DNA from: Terebella lapidaria
Taxonomy: Eukaryota; Annelida; Polychaeta; Terebellida; Terebellidae
DNA: 64,000 nucleotides
Direction of reading: 5' to 3'
Assembly (NCBI GenBank): GCA_949152475.1
Contig: OX424567.1
Coordinates: 23,151,402 to 23,215,401, forward strand
Notes under the pieces: model-generated
Seen by the model: only the letters and a program-made list of their open reading frames with translations
The model's database searches: none
What the model was told of the DNA's origin: nothing
Shown: positions 11,640 to 22,229 of the stretch, piece by piece
How the letters are laid out: each line of letters opens with the position of its first letter
Position numbering within the stretch: the stretch's first letter is position 1
Program-made: the position numbers and the translations under genes

Positions 11640-12110
11640 TTCAAAATATACATCGATTGGAATTAAACCCTTTCATTACATTTTAACCGGTCATATCTAG
11701 TCATTTTTGTTAGTTATCCCTATCTATCCATGTTTCTATTATAATTTTCTCTAGTCATACTCATGTTTGTCATTTTACTATATTTATGTCTCTACATACT
11801 GTTGTCAATTTATAATATTTATCTCTTTACATACCGATGTCAATTTTCATGTATATTATTTACAAACCAGTATTATAAATATCCACATTTAATATATTAT
11901 CTACTAGATCTAGTAGTAATATCTTAGTCATTCCTCCATTTATCCCCATTGTTGCTATCGGTTGTTTACATCTAAGGACCACAACGGAAATAAGTGAATT
12001 TTTCACTTTCTTGTGTCATCCTTGTATTTTTTTAATGTTTACAATTTTATGTATACATTGAAATTTTACTGAATAAATTCAATCAATCAATCAATCAATC
12101 ATTGAAAAAC
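11640..12110 (+). repeat. LINE/SINE 3' tail with (AATC)n
   Basis: AT-rich 3'-UTR-like sequence ends with AATAAATTC followed by about four AATC units (12078-12099). This simple-repeat tail is usual for LINE or SINE 3' ends. No coding part remains. Confidence 0.5.
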
Positions 12111-13058
12111 AAAATACATAGAAATGGTGTATTTTCAGGTCTAAGTTTGTTGACAGTCAACTTCGCTATTTGCATCAACTGTCATTCTGGTATATAGTAA
12201 TCGATCAGTGATATTGCCATTTGCCCGTGCCCCGGGGATACTACCTGGTTGAAACTTGAAGTGCAAGTTAGGGTTTTAACCAGAGGTCTCGATCGTATGG
12301 TACATTCCTAAATAAAGAGCACATGCAGGATGCAGTGGGCAATTTCTGATCGCCATGGTAAAACATAGCCAAATCATAATGTACCCAATAATCATAATAA
12401 GATAGAGGACATCCAGTGGCTGTGATGAAAAATTACCATATCTACCGGTACATGTAGACGGTAGGCCTACATGTATTGTCAAAGCTACATGGACTGTGAT
12501 AGAGGCTTATGGTCAATTTCTGTTGACTTATGTACGAGTAACGTGATGTGGGTCCATTATGATGTGGCTATAGCATAACACAGAATAACTAATTTGCCCA
12601 CTGTATTCTGCATGTGCCTCGCACACCTCAACCATACCCTGTATGATTGAGGTGTATGCAACTTATATGTTTGTTCTGGGAGATACATGTACCTTCCCAT
12701 TTCTATGTTCTCTGTTAATCAAATCTATCATCCCAATTTATGTAACTCATTCATCATTTATAAATTTGTTTTAACAGGAAAAACCATGTTCAGCGTGATA
12801 GGAAAATGTAAATAATTAGGTGTTCATTCATAATACTGATATTCTACAAGGGCGTAATTCCCCCAGGCATGTTGTGACCAAATTATATTTGGTGGAGCTG
12901 ACAGATTGATTTAATCTATTGGTTGTGAATATATACCTGTATACACCTGTATACACATTGATCGATGTAAATCTAAGTTCTGAAATATTTCTGAACCAAA
13001 CTTGCAAGAATTGATACAGAGTTACAATATGCCTTAATAGTAGCCTACTGACAAAATA
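12111..13058. other. Intergenic with a short hairpin
   Basis: No gene seen. At 12623-12655, ACACCTCAACCATAC and GTATGATTGAGGTGT form a 15-bp stem with one mismatch and a 3-nt loop. Its role is unknown. Confidence 0.5.
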
Positions 13059-13261
13059 CTCTAAACCCAGAATTATTAGCGTCCGTTTATTCAACTTTTT
13101 GTTTAAAATGTTAATAATAATGGACACTAATATATTAATTTCTTAAACACAACATATGAGATATGACGGCAAGATAAAAACGCTAAATTGAGCGGTCGGC
13201 AATATGCCAGCACAACCAAAAACGCTAAATTTAACGGACGCTAGTATTTCAGGGTTTAGAG
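13059..13261. mobile_element. 203-bp MITE with TA target duplication
   Basis: Imperfect terminal inverted repeats of about 45 bp begin CTCTAAACCC and include TTAGCGTCCGTT. TA is present on both sides (13057-13058 and 13262-13263). This fits a Tc1/mariner-type or similar MITE. No coding capacity. Confidence 0.8.
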
Positions 13262-16200
13262 TATAGGGCCCTTTAACAATATTTAGTTGAACATATTAAA
13301 TGCAAGAAATTTGCCGAATTGAAAAAAGTGGCCAAAAACTGAAGTTTGGTAACCCACTGAATATTTATAGCATGACAACACCAGAGCTGCAAGCAGCAAC
13401 ACGAACCCTTGTTTGGCGCATGCGAAATCATGAAAAAGTCATAATGCTATATACAATGATATGATTATGGCGTCGTAGAAAACCGAAGTAGGTAAGATTA
13501 GGCAAACATTCGTGAGCGTTAGGCTAATATTGAATGTTAGACAGTGCTCGCCCAATGCTATTACACGTATATGTAAAACTTTTCTGGACGACTTTAGCAG
13601 GAAACGTTTTTACAAGCACACGAATTATTTACAAGATTTTTACAAGCACACAAAACAATGAGTCACAAAAGTTTATAACATTACAAGCTCGAAAGCTCAA
13701 GTGCGGCCTGACTTGGGAGTATCTAGAACACTTAGGCTTCAAATTTAAAACTTTTTGTTTATCAGAGAAAACCTTTCGAATGAAATCAGTCGAGCATGTC
13801 ATCACCATGGATTTCTGTGCTCTGCAGACTCGTGCTGTGCATAGTATGAAAATAATATATTGTCCTATCCACGTCAGGCGGTGGTGTTTTGCTGTAGATA
13901 CCGTGTCTCAGGTTACTTTTTATCCAGTTCTAATTGTGGTTTTTCCCATGCAGCATATGTGCATCAAGCCGTCCACTGTATGTAGGCTACGGTATGTCCG
14001 TATGACTCATGCATATTATCTACATATATATATATATATATATGTACATGTGTATGTGTTCTGGATTCTTGACTTCGGAATCTGGGCATAGCCTGTAACT
14101 TCACTAAATTGACTCCTCAGCTGAATATCAAGTTGAGTTAAGTGTATACCGCAAACGAATTTCAACATAACAAAGTTCACATCGATCATGCAGAAATAAT
14201 ACTGGTTACTCAGGGTTGGAATTTCGGTGAGACTCCATGCTGGCAAAGATTCTCGCACAAATGGGTCTTGATTTTCATAAAATGGAGTACATGTATAAAT
14301 ATAAGAACAGGATTCTCGCAAAATTTTACGAAATTTCAACCTTGATAATTTGAGATTAGTTGATTGTATGAAAATTGGCCACAATTTGAAAATAGTTACA
14401 GTGAAAAACATATTAAAAATAGTTACGGTGAAAAACATATTCAAGGGAAAGAGTGAAGATTTTTTGACTGAATGAATGATATTTCACGTTGACAACTTTT
14501 AATGTTCGAAATTGTCAGTATTGACAGGAAATTTACGAAGGTTTCATAATCATATATATAATGCTGAAAGACACTGGCTTTACAGCAAATATATACCCGT
14601 ACTAGTAATGTATTTTGCCTGATTCACGTGTTATGGGTGAAGGGAGTTGCCAGATAACAAGAGTGAGTTGAGACCGAATATTTCTGATGACACGGGGATA
14701 ACTGTATGTTGTACGGATATTATATGAAATACTGTATTATATTATATGAAATATTATATACAGGTATTTCTACATGTACAGTAAGGTTTTTGCTTATTCA
14801 CAGTTTTAGACATTATTTTTGTGTGACTTGTTTGTGTTAGCAGATGATACGAGAGTAAATGAATTTCATTCTGATGAATTTTAATCTGAGCACAAGGTCG
14901 TGGTACACGTTTGTAATCGAGGGACATCATTGGAATACTAGGAGGTTACATACTGTTAAATTCAATACTTCTGTGGTACTTATTGGGTAATATACACAAC
15001 TTCAAACCAGTGCCCATTTGATAAATGTTAAAGCATTGCATGTACAAGTATAAATTTACTCCCCTCCAGACCATTAATGGCAATGAACATCGAGCCCGAT
15101 AAATTATTCAGCTTTTATAATAGGTAAAACTAGAAAATGAAAATTCTCGATCGATAAGGTGGCAATCAATAGACCGCAGGTGTTGGAGTTTCACATGTAG
15201 CATGTTCACAGACTGAATGCCCATCAGGAAACACCTGTTGCTTTCTTGAGCAGGTTTAGTAGTGCTGTAAATCCATTAATGTTCACTTCCTTTTAGTTTG
15301 GTGGATTGCACGCTTTGCGAAAAATCACGAACTTCAACGGGTGCAAATTTAAAAAAAATGTATTAGATACTGATGTACAGATGTAGATAATATTGACGCA
15401 AAATACAAATTTAAACAATTCAAGTTATTAGTGGACAGTCAATACAATGTACTTCAAAAATGGGAGTGAAATAAAAATGGGTTTACACTTTACAGTACAA
15501 TGTACTCTGAATTATTGTTGGTTGGTCGAATACATTTTAATACCACGGATGATATTTGGATTATGTAATAAAGACAAGCAGTTGAAGTTTCCAGATTGAT
15601 CAAATATTCTGGTAAAGTATGAACATTATGATAAACTTACCATGCTTACGAATGTACATCATGTACATAGTTTGAACTTTTTAGGTTTACCTGTGTGAAA
15701 ATTCACAGAACATTCCGAATGTGGTACATGATCGTAGGGGGCCTTGGTACATTGTCAATAGTGATACATCTATCATGTTTGAACAACACTTCCTTTCACA
15801 TGTACATGTATGAACATGGGCATAGTATATTGTACACATATAGCAACTATTTGTCACTAGCTTGATGTAAAAGATTTGAAGAAGACAGGAGAAAGGAAAA
15901 ACATGATACAGTTTTCACTGTCAGATCAATATTGATGCTTTGGGTTAGGTAACTGGTGTGCATAATATTTTGAAAGGTGTCCCCGAGAAGTGACTCCTTT
16001 GAAAATATGAGGCATTTGCATGATTACTGTTTATAGTTCAAAACTTGAAAGAAATTTGAGTGGTATAGACATGCAAGAACAATGCATATAACTAAGAGTG
16101 CCAGTAAGTAAATAAATTTTTATGATGGCAAAAGGTGAAGTGATTTAATAGACTGTCACATCTTACACGAAGTTGCCAGGGGATGTGCTTGCATGAGTTT

Positions 16201-16564
16201 ATTGTCTCTATTCACACAAGTCGATATAAAACTAGTAGCTAAAATTGATGATTGTACATGCAAATACCAGAAGTTCTCACACGAGAAAGACTTGAAGAGA
16301 CTAAATCAGGTCTCCGAGCAGAGAGTTACGACATAGATGAGCAGAAAAAGCTCCAACACACATACTGTTATATCGGGAATTCACTGTTCAAAATAACTGA
16401 ATTCATTCATGTTGTACATTCGAAAACTGTCAACAAAGAACAAGACAAATTGGCCGGCTTGTTGCATAATTATTTTGCTAAAATATATAAGACAATTACC
16501 GGTTCAATCTAGTGTACTTTTCCACAATCTCCATCTAACGGCTATTTCTATTGTGTCTTTGCAG
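13262..16564. other. Gene-poor interval
   Basis: A (TA)n microsatellite lies at about 14021-14042. A 185-codon frame at 13534-14091 runs into that microsatellite, matches nothing I know and is taken as chance. No exon or mobile element end was recognised. The interval could be an intron of the gene at 16600 if its first exon lies near 11.1 kb. Confidence 0.5.
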
Positions 16565-16599
16565 ACGACGTTCGTGACTTGTAAAACGACACCGCAATC

Positions 16600-17564
16600 A
16601 TGACTCAAGCCAAGACCGACACAACCTACTCGCAGTTCCAGAACGAACACGCGGGCTACGACCAGCCCCAGGCGGGCTATGGACAACCATCCCCTCAGGT
16701 GTGTGGCTGTTACTATGGCAACCAAGGACATGATTTTACATTTATGAGTGGGACGAAGGGATTTATCTTTGTGTCTTGAGTGGTTGATAAAAATTATATG
16801 TAGATCAGTTTCATCTTGTTGGATGTGTCGGGTGACAAGAAGAAAAGAATTATTTTGGCTTCCTAATATGATAAACAATTCAGACTGCCAACTCTTTTAA
16901 CATGTGCTATTAATTGGCATAAAAGCTCCCATGGGATTATAATGCAGAAAGACACAAATTATAAACACATATAAAATAATTGTGAAGGAAGAAATTTTCA
17001 CGAATAAAACTATAGGGCCTAAAAAAAAGTGCTGTGTTTAGGGTCGTCCGACCGACTCTAGCTGATAGTAGCCGAAGATTTTTTTGTAGAAATCTAAATA
17101 TATGGTGCCGAAATGTTCAATGGACATTTTAATTTTAGCCTGTAGATGATATATTGTAAAGATGAGATAATAATACTCCCCCCCCCCCCCCCCCCCCCAT
17201 ATATTGTTCCATGCAGGTGGTTGTTCAGCCCACTGCCCAGATCCAGAACTTCTCCGTGGAAGTTTCGCAGGTTCGCTGGAGCTGGTGCAGTCTGGTCACA
17301 TCGATCTTCGCGCTCTGCTGCTGTCAGCTATTCGGCTTCATTGCCCTCCTCGCCACGATCTTCTCCTACGTTGACCACAAGTCCAAGGATTTCGAGCGTG
17401 CTCGTCACAAGAGAAGCATTGCCTATGGCTTCGGAATCGCTGGAATCGTCATCGGATCAATGGCGATCATTGGTGCGATCATCTTCGCAATCGTCATGGC
17501 CACGGCAGCAACAGAAGCTGTTTCCGAAGGCATCAATAAATTCAACGACGACTACAATGGGTAG
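16600..17564 (+). CDS. CD225/dispanin-family two-TM protein (IFITM-like)
   Basis: The spliced CDS is 16600-16698 joined to 17217-17564, giving 148 aa. The intron is GT-AG and both exons are in phase 0. The first 33 residues are polar and rich in Q, Y and G (YDQPQAGYGQPSPQ). Exon 2 encodes a membrane segment with a conserved-looking cysteine cluster (SIFALCCCQLFGFIALLAT, about residues 58-76), then a basic loop (HKSKDFERARHKRSIAYG) and a second membrane segment rich in I, G and A. This layout (soluble N-terminus, CC-containing helix, basic loop, second helix) is that of CD225/dispanin proteins such as IFITM and PRRT relatives, which sit in plasma or endosomal membranes and affect vesicle fusion. 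The subfamily cannot be told and the function here is inferred. A C21 tract (17178-17198) lies just before the exon 2 acceptor. Confidence 0.7.
17178..17198. repeat. C21 tract next to a 3' splice site
   Basis: Twenty-one C end 18 bases before the exon 2 acceptor of the dispanin-like gene, so the run forms part of its polypyrimidine tract. Confidence 0.9.
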
Positions 17565-18490
17565 GAAGACGATGTTTGGCAGTCGTGGCGCTTCAAGATG
17601 TGTGAAACGTGGAGAATCGGAATGAGAGGAGAGTTGTCTTGGTTACACCTTGTGAGGTTTTAGATTACTAGTAACAGAAAATCTGTTGGGAATTATGATC
17701 TGTCGGGAACTGGTCTGATGATATGTACATATCTTTATGAAGTCTATGATCTGTGCACTAATTGTATGCTTACGTTCTCCACAAAATTATTGAGGAATCT
17801 TTGAATATGTGTTCTCACTCGCCACATTTAAAATGTGTGTTTCACAAGTTACATGTATGTCAATTATACATCATTTCTCGATGAGAAAAATTTTGTAGTT
17901 GTTCGATTTTGTGTGTACTCAAAGCCATCTTTGATATGTGCTTGTGTTGTATTCTTTTGTGTTGACATGGTTGGATACTTCAATCAAGATCTGATTTAAA
18001 ATGTTTTTATATATGTATCATATAAATTACTCAAAAAAGTTGTTGCATTAACCGACGTTAGCTTCATGAGGCTGCTGTCATTATAGATCTTGAAAATATC
18101 AGCCATTGGCATTTCTTGCAAATCGTTCTGAACATATGATGATCTTATTTCCCTCGGGCTTGAATTCTTTTCAATAGAAACATCAATATACAATGCCTTG
18201 TTCTATCTTTTGTACACATATTCCGGAATAGCTTCATTTGATGTTTTGTAGTGTTCTATTTGTAGAAAGATGAAGTATTTCATATTTGGTAGCCCATATT
18301 CTCCCAAGTTATTGTAAATTGTAGTTGGGTAGATGATAAAAATTCAATTACCTGGACTTTGTAACTCACTGATATCGATGTTTGTTTTGATTTTAATCCA
18401 GGAACATTCATAGAGCAACTGTGTTACTTCTGTGTTCTAACATGCCAATTTATGATATGATCAATGACTATGTGCTTGTATAGTGTAGAG

Positions 18491-18500
18491 AATAAATAAA
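18491..18500 (+). terminator. Poly(A) signal of the dispanin-like gene
   Basis: Two overlapping AATAAA hexamers lie about 930 bases past the stop codon. Confidence 0.55.
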
Positions 18501-18636
18501 GGACATGTTTATTCTTCGCAAATGTTCATATATTCCTCATAATATCTACACACAGAGGATGTTTCAAAATAGTCAGTGCTGTTTGCGTAAAACAATAATG
18601 TGAAATAAGTATGAGGAAAAAAAATTGGAAGAAAAA

Positions 18637-20570
18637 TGAGCCTAAGGGCTAAGACAGATTATATGTTTTAAATTTTAGATACTAGCCATTTTGTCCCGTG
18701 ACCTTGAAAACAAATTCACTGGTCAAATGCAACATCTTTAGAATATCCAGCAAACATGTATATCATTTCCCATGTGTCCTCAATTGCTTACTAAGCTGTA
18801 AATTCGATAACAAGTAAAAAAAAAAAGCAATTTTGTTTTATGATCTTGAAAATAAGGTCGAAGGTCGAATTAATGGTCATCAAAATATTCGGCATACATC
18901 ATTCCCTATAGGTGCACAACTGATTACAAAGCTGTTAAGTCGATAATGAGTGAGCTATTAGCAATTTTGTCCTGTGACCTTGAAAATGAGGTCAAAGGTC
19001 AAATTCAAGATCACGACAATCTGCATATATCATTTCCTATATGATCATAATTGATTCCTAAGCTGTAAAATCGATAAGCGAGATATTAGCGATTTTGTCC
19101 TGTGACCTTGAAAAGGAGGTCAAAGGTCAAATTCAAGGTCCTCAGAATATTCGGCATATTCATTTCCTAAATGTCCACAAATGATTCCTAATTCAGAGGT
19201 CAAATTCAAGGTCACGAGAATATTCAGCATATATCATTTCCTATATGTCCAAAACTGATCCCTAAGCTGTATAATCGATAACAAGTGGGATATTAGCCAT
19301 TTTGTTTTGTGACCTTGAAAATGAGGTCAAAGGTCAAATTTCAAGGTCATGACAATAATCTGCATATGTCATTTCCTATAGGTTCATATTTGATTCCTAA
19401 GCTGTAAAGTCGATAAGAAGCGAGATATCAGCAATTTTTCCTGTGACCTTGAAAATGAGGTCATTGGTCAAATTCAAGGCCATCAGAATATTCAGCGTTA
19501 ACCTTTTCCTAAATGTCCACAATTGATTCCTAAGCTGTAAAGTCGATAATAAGCGAGATATTAGCCATTTTGTCCTCTTGACCTTTAAAGTGAGGTCAGA
19601 GGTCAAATTCATGGTCACGAGAATATTCAGCATATATCATTTGCTGTATGTCCACAATTGATCCCTAAGCTGTAAAATCGATAATAAGTGAGATATTAGC
19701 CATTTTGTCCTGTGACCTTGAAGATGAGGTCAAAGGTCAAATTCAAGGCCATGACAATAATCTGCATATATCTTTTCCTAAATGTCCATATTAACTCCTA
19801 AGCTGTAAAGTCGATAAGAAGCGAGATATTAGCCGTTTTGTCCTGTGACCTTGAAAATGAGGTCAAAGGTCAAATTTAAGGTCATCAGAATATTCGGCAT
19901 ATATCATTTCCTATATGTCTACAATTGATTCCTAGGCTGTAAAGTCGATAAGCGAGATATTAGCCATTCAGTGCTCTGACCTTGAAACTGAGGTCAGAGG
20001 TCAAATTCAAGGTCATGAGAATAATCAGCATATATCATTTCCTATATGTCCACAATTGATTCCTAGTCTCTAATTTCAATATTAAGTGAGATATTAGGCA
20101 TAGTGTGATTATAAAGCATAGAAGAATTTAACATGGGAAAGTCCCATTTGGGCTGAGTTTGGGCCCAAAATGGCCCACTTCGAGCGATTCAAGGGCAACT
20201 AAATTTATACATGTCACAGGGGTACACACAAGGAGTGTTACGCATGAAAAAGAAAAAAAGTTACGGAACAGTTTTTGAGAAAATGGCCGCCAAAGTCCAA
20301 AATTGGCTGTTTCTCGACGAAAACGGCCGTCATTTTGAAAAAAAATGCGAAAACCAAAAAACTAAAAAATATCTGCCTCTCGATATATTTTTGGGCATTT
20401 TTTTTAGGCAATTTCAGAAAAATCCGATCGTAAACTAGTCCTATCTCTGTTACGCTGCGGAATTAATCGTTTACGGACGACGGGTGGACGGACGGCTAGC
20501 CAGACGGCCGGACAACGGATGCCACGTCATGGCAAAAGGTTATCGGACCATAGATTTGGTAACCTAAAAA
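18637..20570 (-). mobile_element. Satellite-bearing non-autonomous element (family B, copy 2)
   Basis: Same architecture as 7955-9086, but with about eleven tandem monomers (18660-20090, period near 130 bp). Left-end hairpin AGCCTAAGGGCT, right end GGACCATAGATTTGGTAACC then TAAAAA. Most monomers carry two GGTCA half-sites one base apart, then TTCAAGGTCA. At least five contain a perfect AGGTCAAAGGTCA. The ATGGCCGCCAAAGTC and GACGGACGG modules lie between the array and the right end. No ORF of substance. Confidence 0.85.
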
Positions 20571-20888
20571 GGCACTGGATGTGTATTAAACTGTAGAGCT
20601 CATGGTTTTGTGAAAATAAAATAACGTACTGGGTGATCTAAGCCCTGAGAAACTGAGTGCGTGTCTGGGGCCCAATGGAGATGAGTGTGGCGTTATGATA
20701 TCAAATATCATCATAGCGTGCTTATGACACGTGCAATGTAGTAACACCAGCCTTGGGAGCACATATACCAGCCATTTGTTTAGATACTTCTTGAACATTT
20801 CAATTGGTCTCAGACGTAAATATTGTAGATCGAGCAACAAGGTGTGTTGTCACATATATGGAGAATATATGATTTCCTATATACAAAA
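20571..20888. other. Spacer between satellite element and DIRS element
   Basis: Short AT-rich sequence, nothing recognised. Confidence 0.6.
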
Positions 20889-20922
20889 TCGTCGTTTTAA
20901 AGGTTAAAACTAGTATTATTTA

Positions 20923-21083
20923 CTATACTTACCTCCATAATACTACACGGGTAACTCCTAACAGCCTACTTAAATTAGGCTCCCCCATAGAGAAACCTCT
21001 CATATGGGGAAGAATAAAGAATGACCCCTCCCTTGCTGCCACCAGGGGCAGCACCGTAGCCACTTCCTCCATTCCCAATTCCT
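20923..21083 (+). repeat. DIRS inverted terminal repeat (3' side of the element)
   Basis: Matches the reverse complement of 27257-27418 with few differences. Shared blocks include CATAATACTACACGGGTAAC and CCCCATAGAGAAACCTCTC. Confidence 0.92.
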
Positions 21084-21133
21084 TGTCTCAGGGACGAGTA
21101 CAAAGGAAACGGGGTAGGTTGGGTGGGCACTTT

Positions 21134-21191
21134 GGTAGTATTATGGAGGTAAGTATAGTAAATAATACTAGTTTTAACCTTAAAACGACGA
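21134..21191. repeat. DIRS internal complementary region
   Basis: Reverse complement of 20889-20946 over 58 bp with one extra A in the outer copy. It overlaps the recombinase stop codon (TAA at 21180-21182). Confidence 0.85.
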
Positions 21192-22229
21192 ATTATTGTC
21201 AGAGGCTATGTCTCTGAGATAATGAGAAGTAAACGTGTTATGACAAGACCAAGAACATGCACTCATAACCTGAGATAGTGGTGTATTACCAATATAAGCC
21301 AATGACGCAGCCATGGCCCGTATGTCATGCGCCCGTACCCGAAAAGAACAATCAGTCGGCTGGTCGCCGAGATCGTAACAGATTCGAATGCATTTCTTAA
21401 TCCAAGAAGAGATAGTCGGGGAGCGAATATCGTTCTGGAAGCTTTTCAGATAAGAGACGAAAAGAAGCTTTTTGCCTTGTCGAAAACCCTTGGTCTTGTC
21501 AAGGTAAAAGCGCAACACACGTACGGGACAGAGCTTCGCGTCACTCTCCAAGTCCGTGCCAAGAGAGGCATCGAGAGCAGGGATCACAATCGCCAATGGA
21601 GGGGCCGTAGAGAGCTGGGTTTTCGAGAGAAAAGACGGGAGAACGCCCAGTCTGACCTGAGCATAGTTCTCCTTCCAGCTAATCTTAGACGCATCCAAAG
21701 CATGGATCTCACCTCGACGCCTGCCAGAGGCTAGGGCAAGGAGAAAAAACGTTTTCCAAGTGACTAACTTGAGGGGCGCCGAATCCAGGGGCTCGAACGG
21801 GGCAGATGCCAGACGGTTCAAGACCAACGACAAGTCCCACGCAGGAGTGGGGTTTCGCGCCACGGGACGATTTACCTCGAAGTTCTTGAGCAATAAAGTC
21901 AAGGCATGATCGGTCCCGTAGTCCACACCTTGTCGCGGCAAAAGCGTCTTAGCAATAGCCGTTCTGTAGCCTGCAAGGGTAGACGGCGCCCGACCTTCAG
22001 AGAATTTTAACATCAGAAATTCAGCTATTAAGGCGGCATTTTCCGTGAAAGGATCAGTCTGCCTGCGCTCACACCAAGCACTGAAGACGACCCATTTCGA
22101 CTCGTAGACCGCCAAAGAAGACCTTCTATTTGGTCGTGCGAGCCGAGAGGACACTTCCTCAGAAAATCCCTTTGCGCGGAAGGATCGCTGGACAACATCC
22201 ACGCGTGAAGGGCCAGCTGGCATCTGTTC
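21180..22229 (-). CDS. DIRS tyrosine recombinase
   Basis: C-terminal ~340 residues of a 741-codon open frame; the upstream part of that frame is a shadow of RNase H. The N-terminal SAM-like core-binding region includes SLAVYESKWVVFSAWC and TLAGYRTAIAKTL. The catalytic domain has the first arginine in LASGRRRGEIHAL, the H-x-x-R box in RAHDIRAMAASLA, and the late W/H and tyrosine in ACSW...TSHYLR. This is the expected R...HxxR...Y set. The enzyme inserts circular DIRS DNA by site-specific recombination. The frame has no stop, so it is coding-competent even though RT upstream is broken. Confidence 0.9.
   Translation of the reverse strand, partial: EQMPAGPSRVDVVQRSFRAKGFSEEVSSRLARPNRRSSLAVYESKWVVFSAWCERRQTDPFTENAALIAEFLMLKFSEGRAPSTLAGYRTAIAKTLLPRQGVDYGTDHALTLLLKNFEVNRPVARNPTPAWDLSLVLNRLASAPFEPLDSAPLKLVTWKTFFLLALASGRRRGEIHALDASKISWKENYAQVRLGVLPSFLSKTQLSTAPPLAIVIPALDASLGTDLESDAKLCPVRVLRFYLDKTKGFRQGKKLLFVSYLKSFQNDIRSPTISSWIKKCIRICYDLGDQPTDCSFRVRAHDIRAMAASLAYIGNTPLSQVMSACSWSCHNTFTSHYLRDIASDNNSSF

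Larger units (their letters stand above)
16565..18515 (+). other. Transcribed region of the dispanin-like gene (inferred)
   Basis: An acceptor (TCTTTGCAG) precedes 16565, leaving 35 untranslated bases before the ATG. Overlapping AATAAA signals at 18491-18500 suggest the 3' end near 18515, giving a 3' UTR of about 950 bases. No transcript evidence is available. Confidence 0.5.

Noticed and set aside
13534..14091. 185-codon plus-strand ORF as a gene
   Set aside because: No recognisable domain, no splice context, and its C-terminus is encoded by a TA microsatellite; the overlapping minus-strand ORF has the same problem.
18660..20090. Regularly spaced repeats as a CRISPR array
   Set aside because: Units are about 130 bp, diverged along their whole length, with no short identical repeat and unique spacer pattern, and the DNA is clearly animal.
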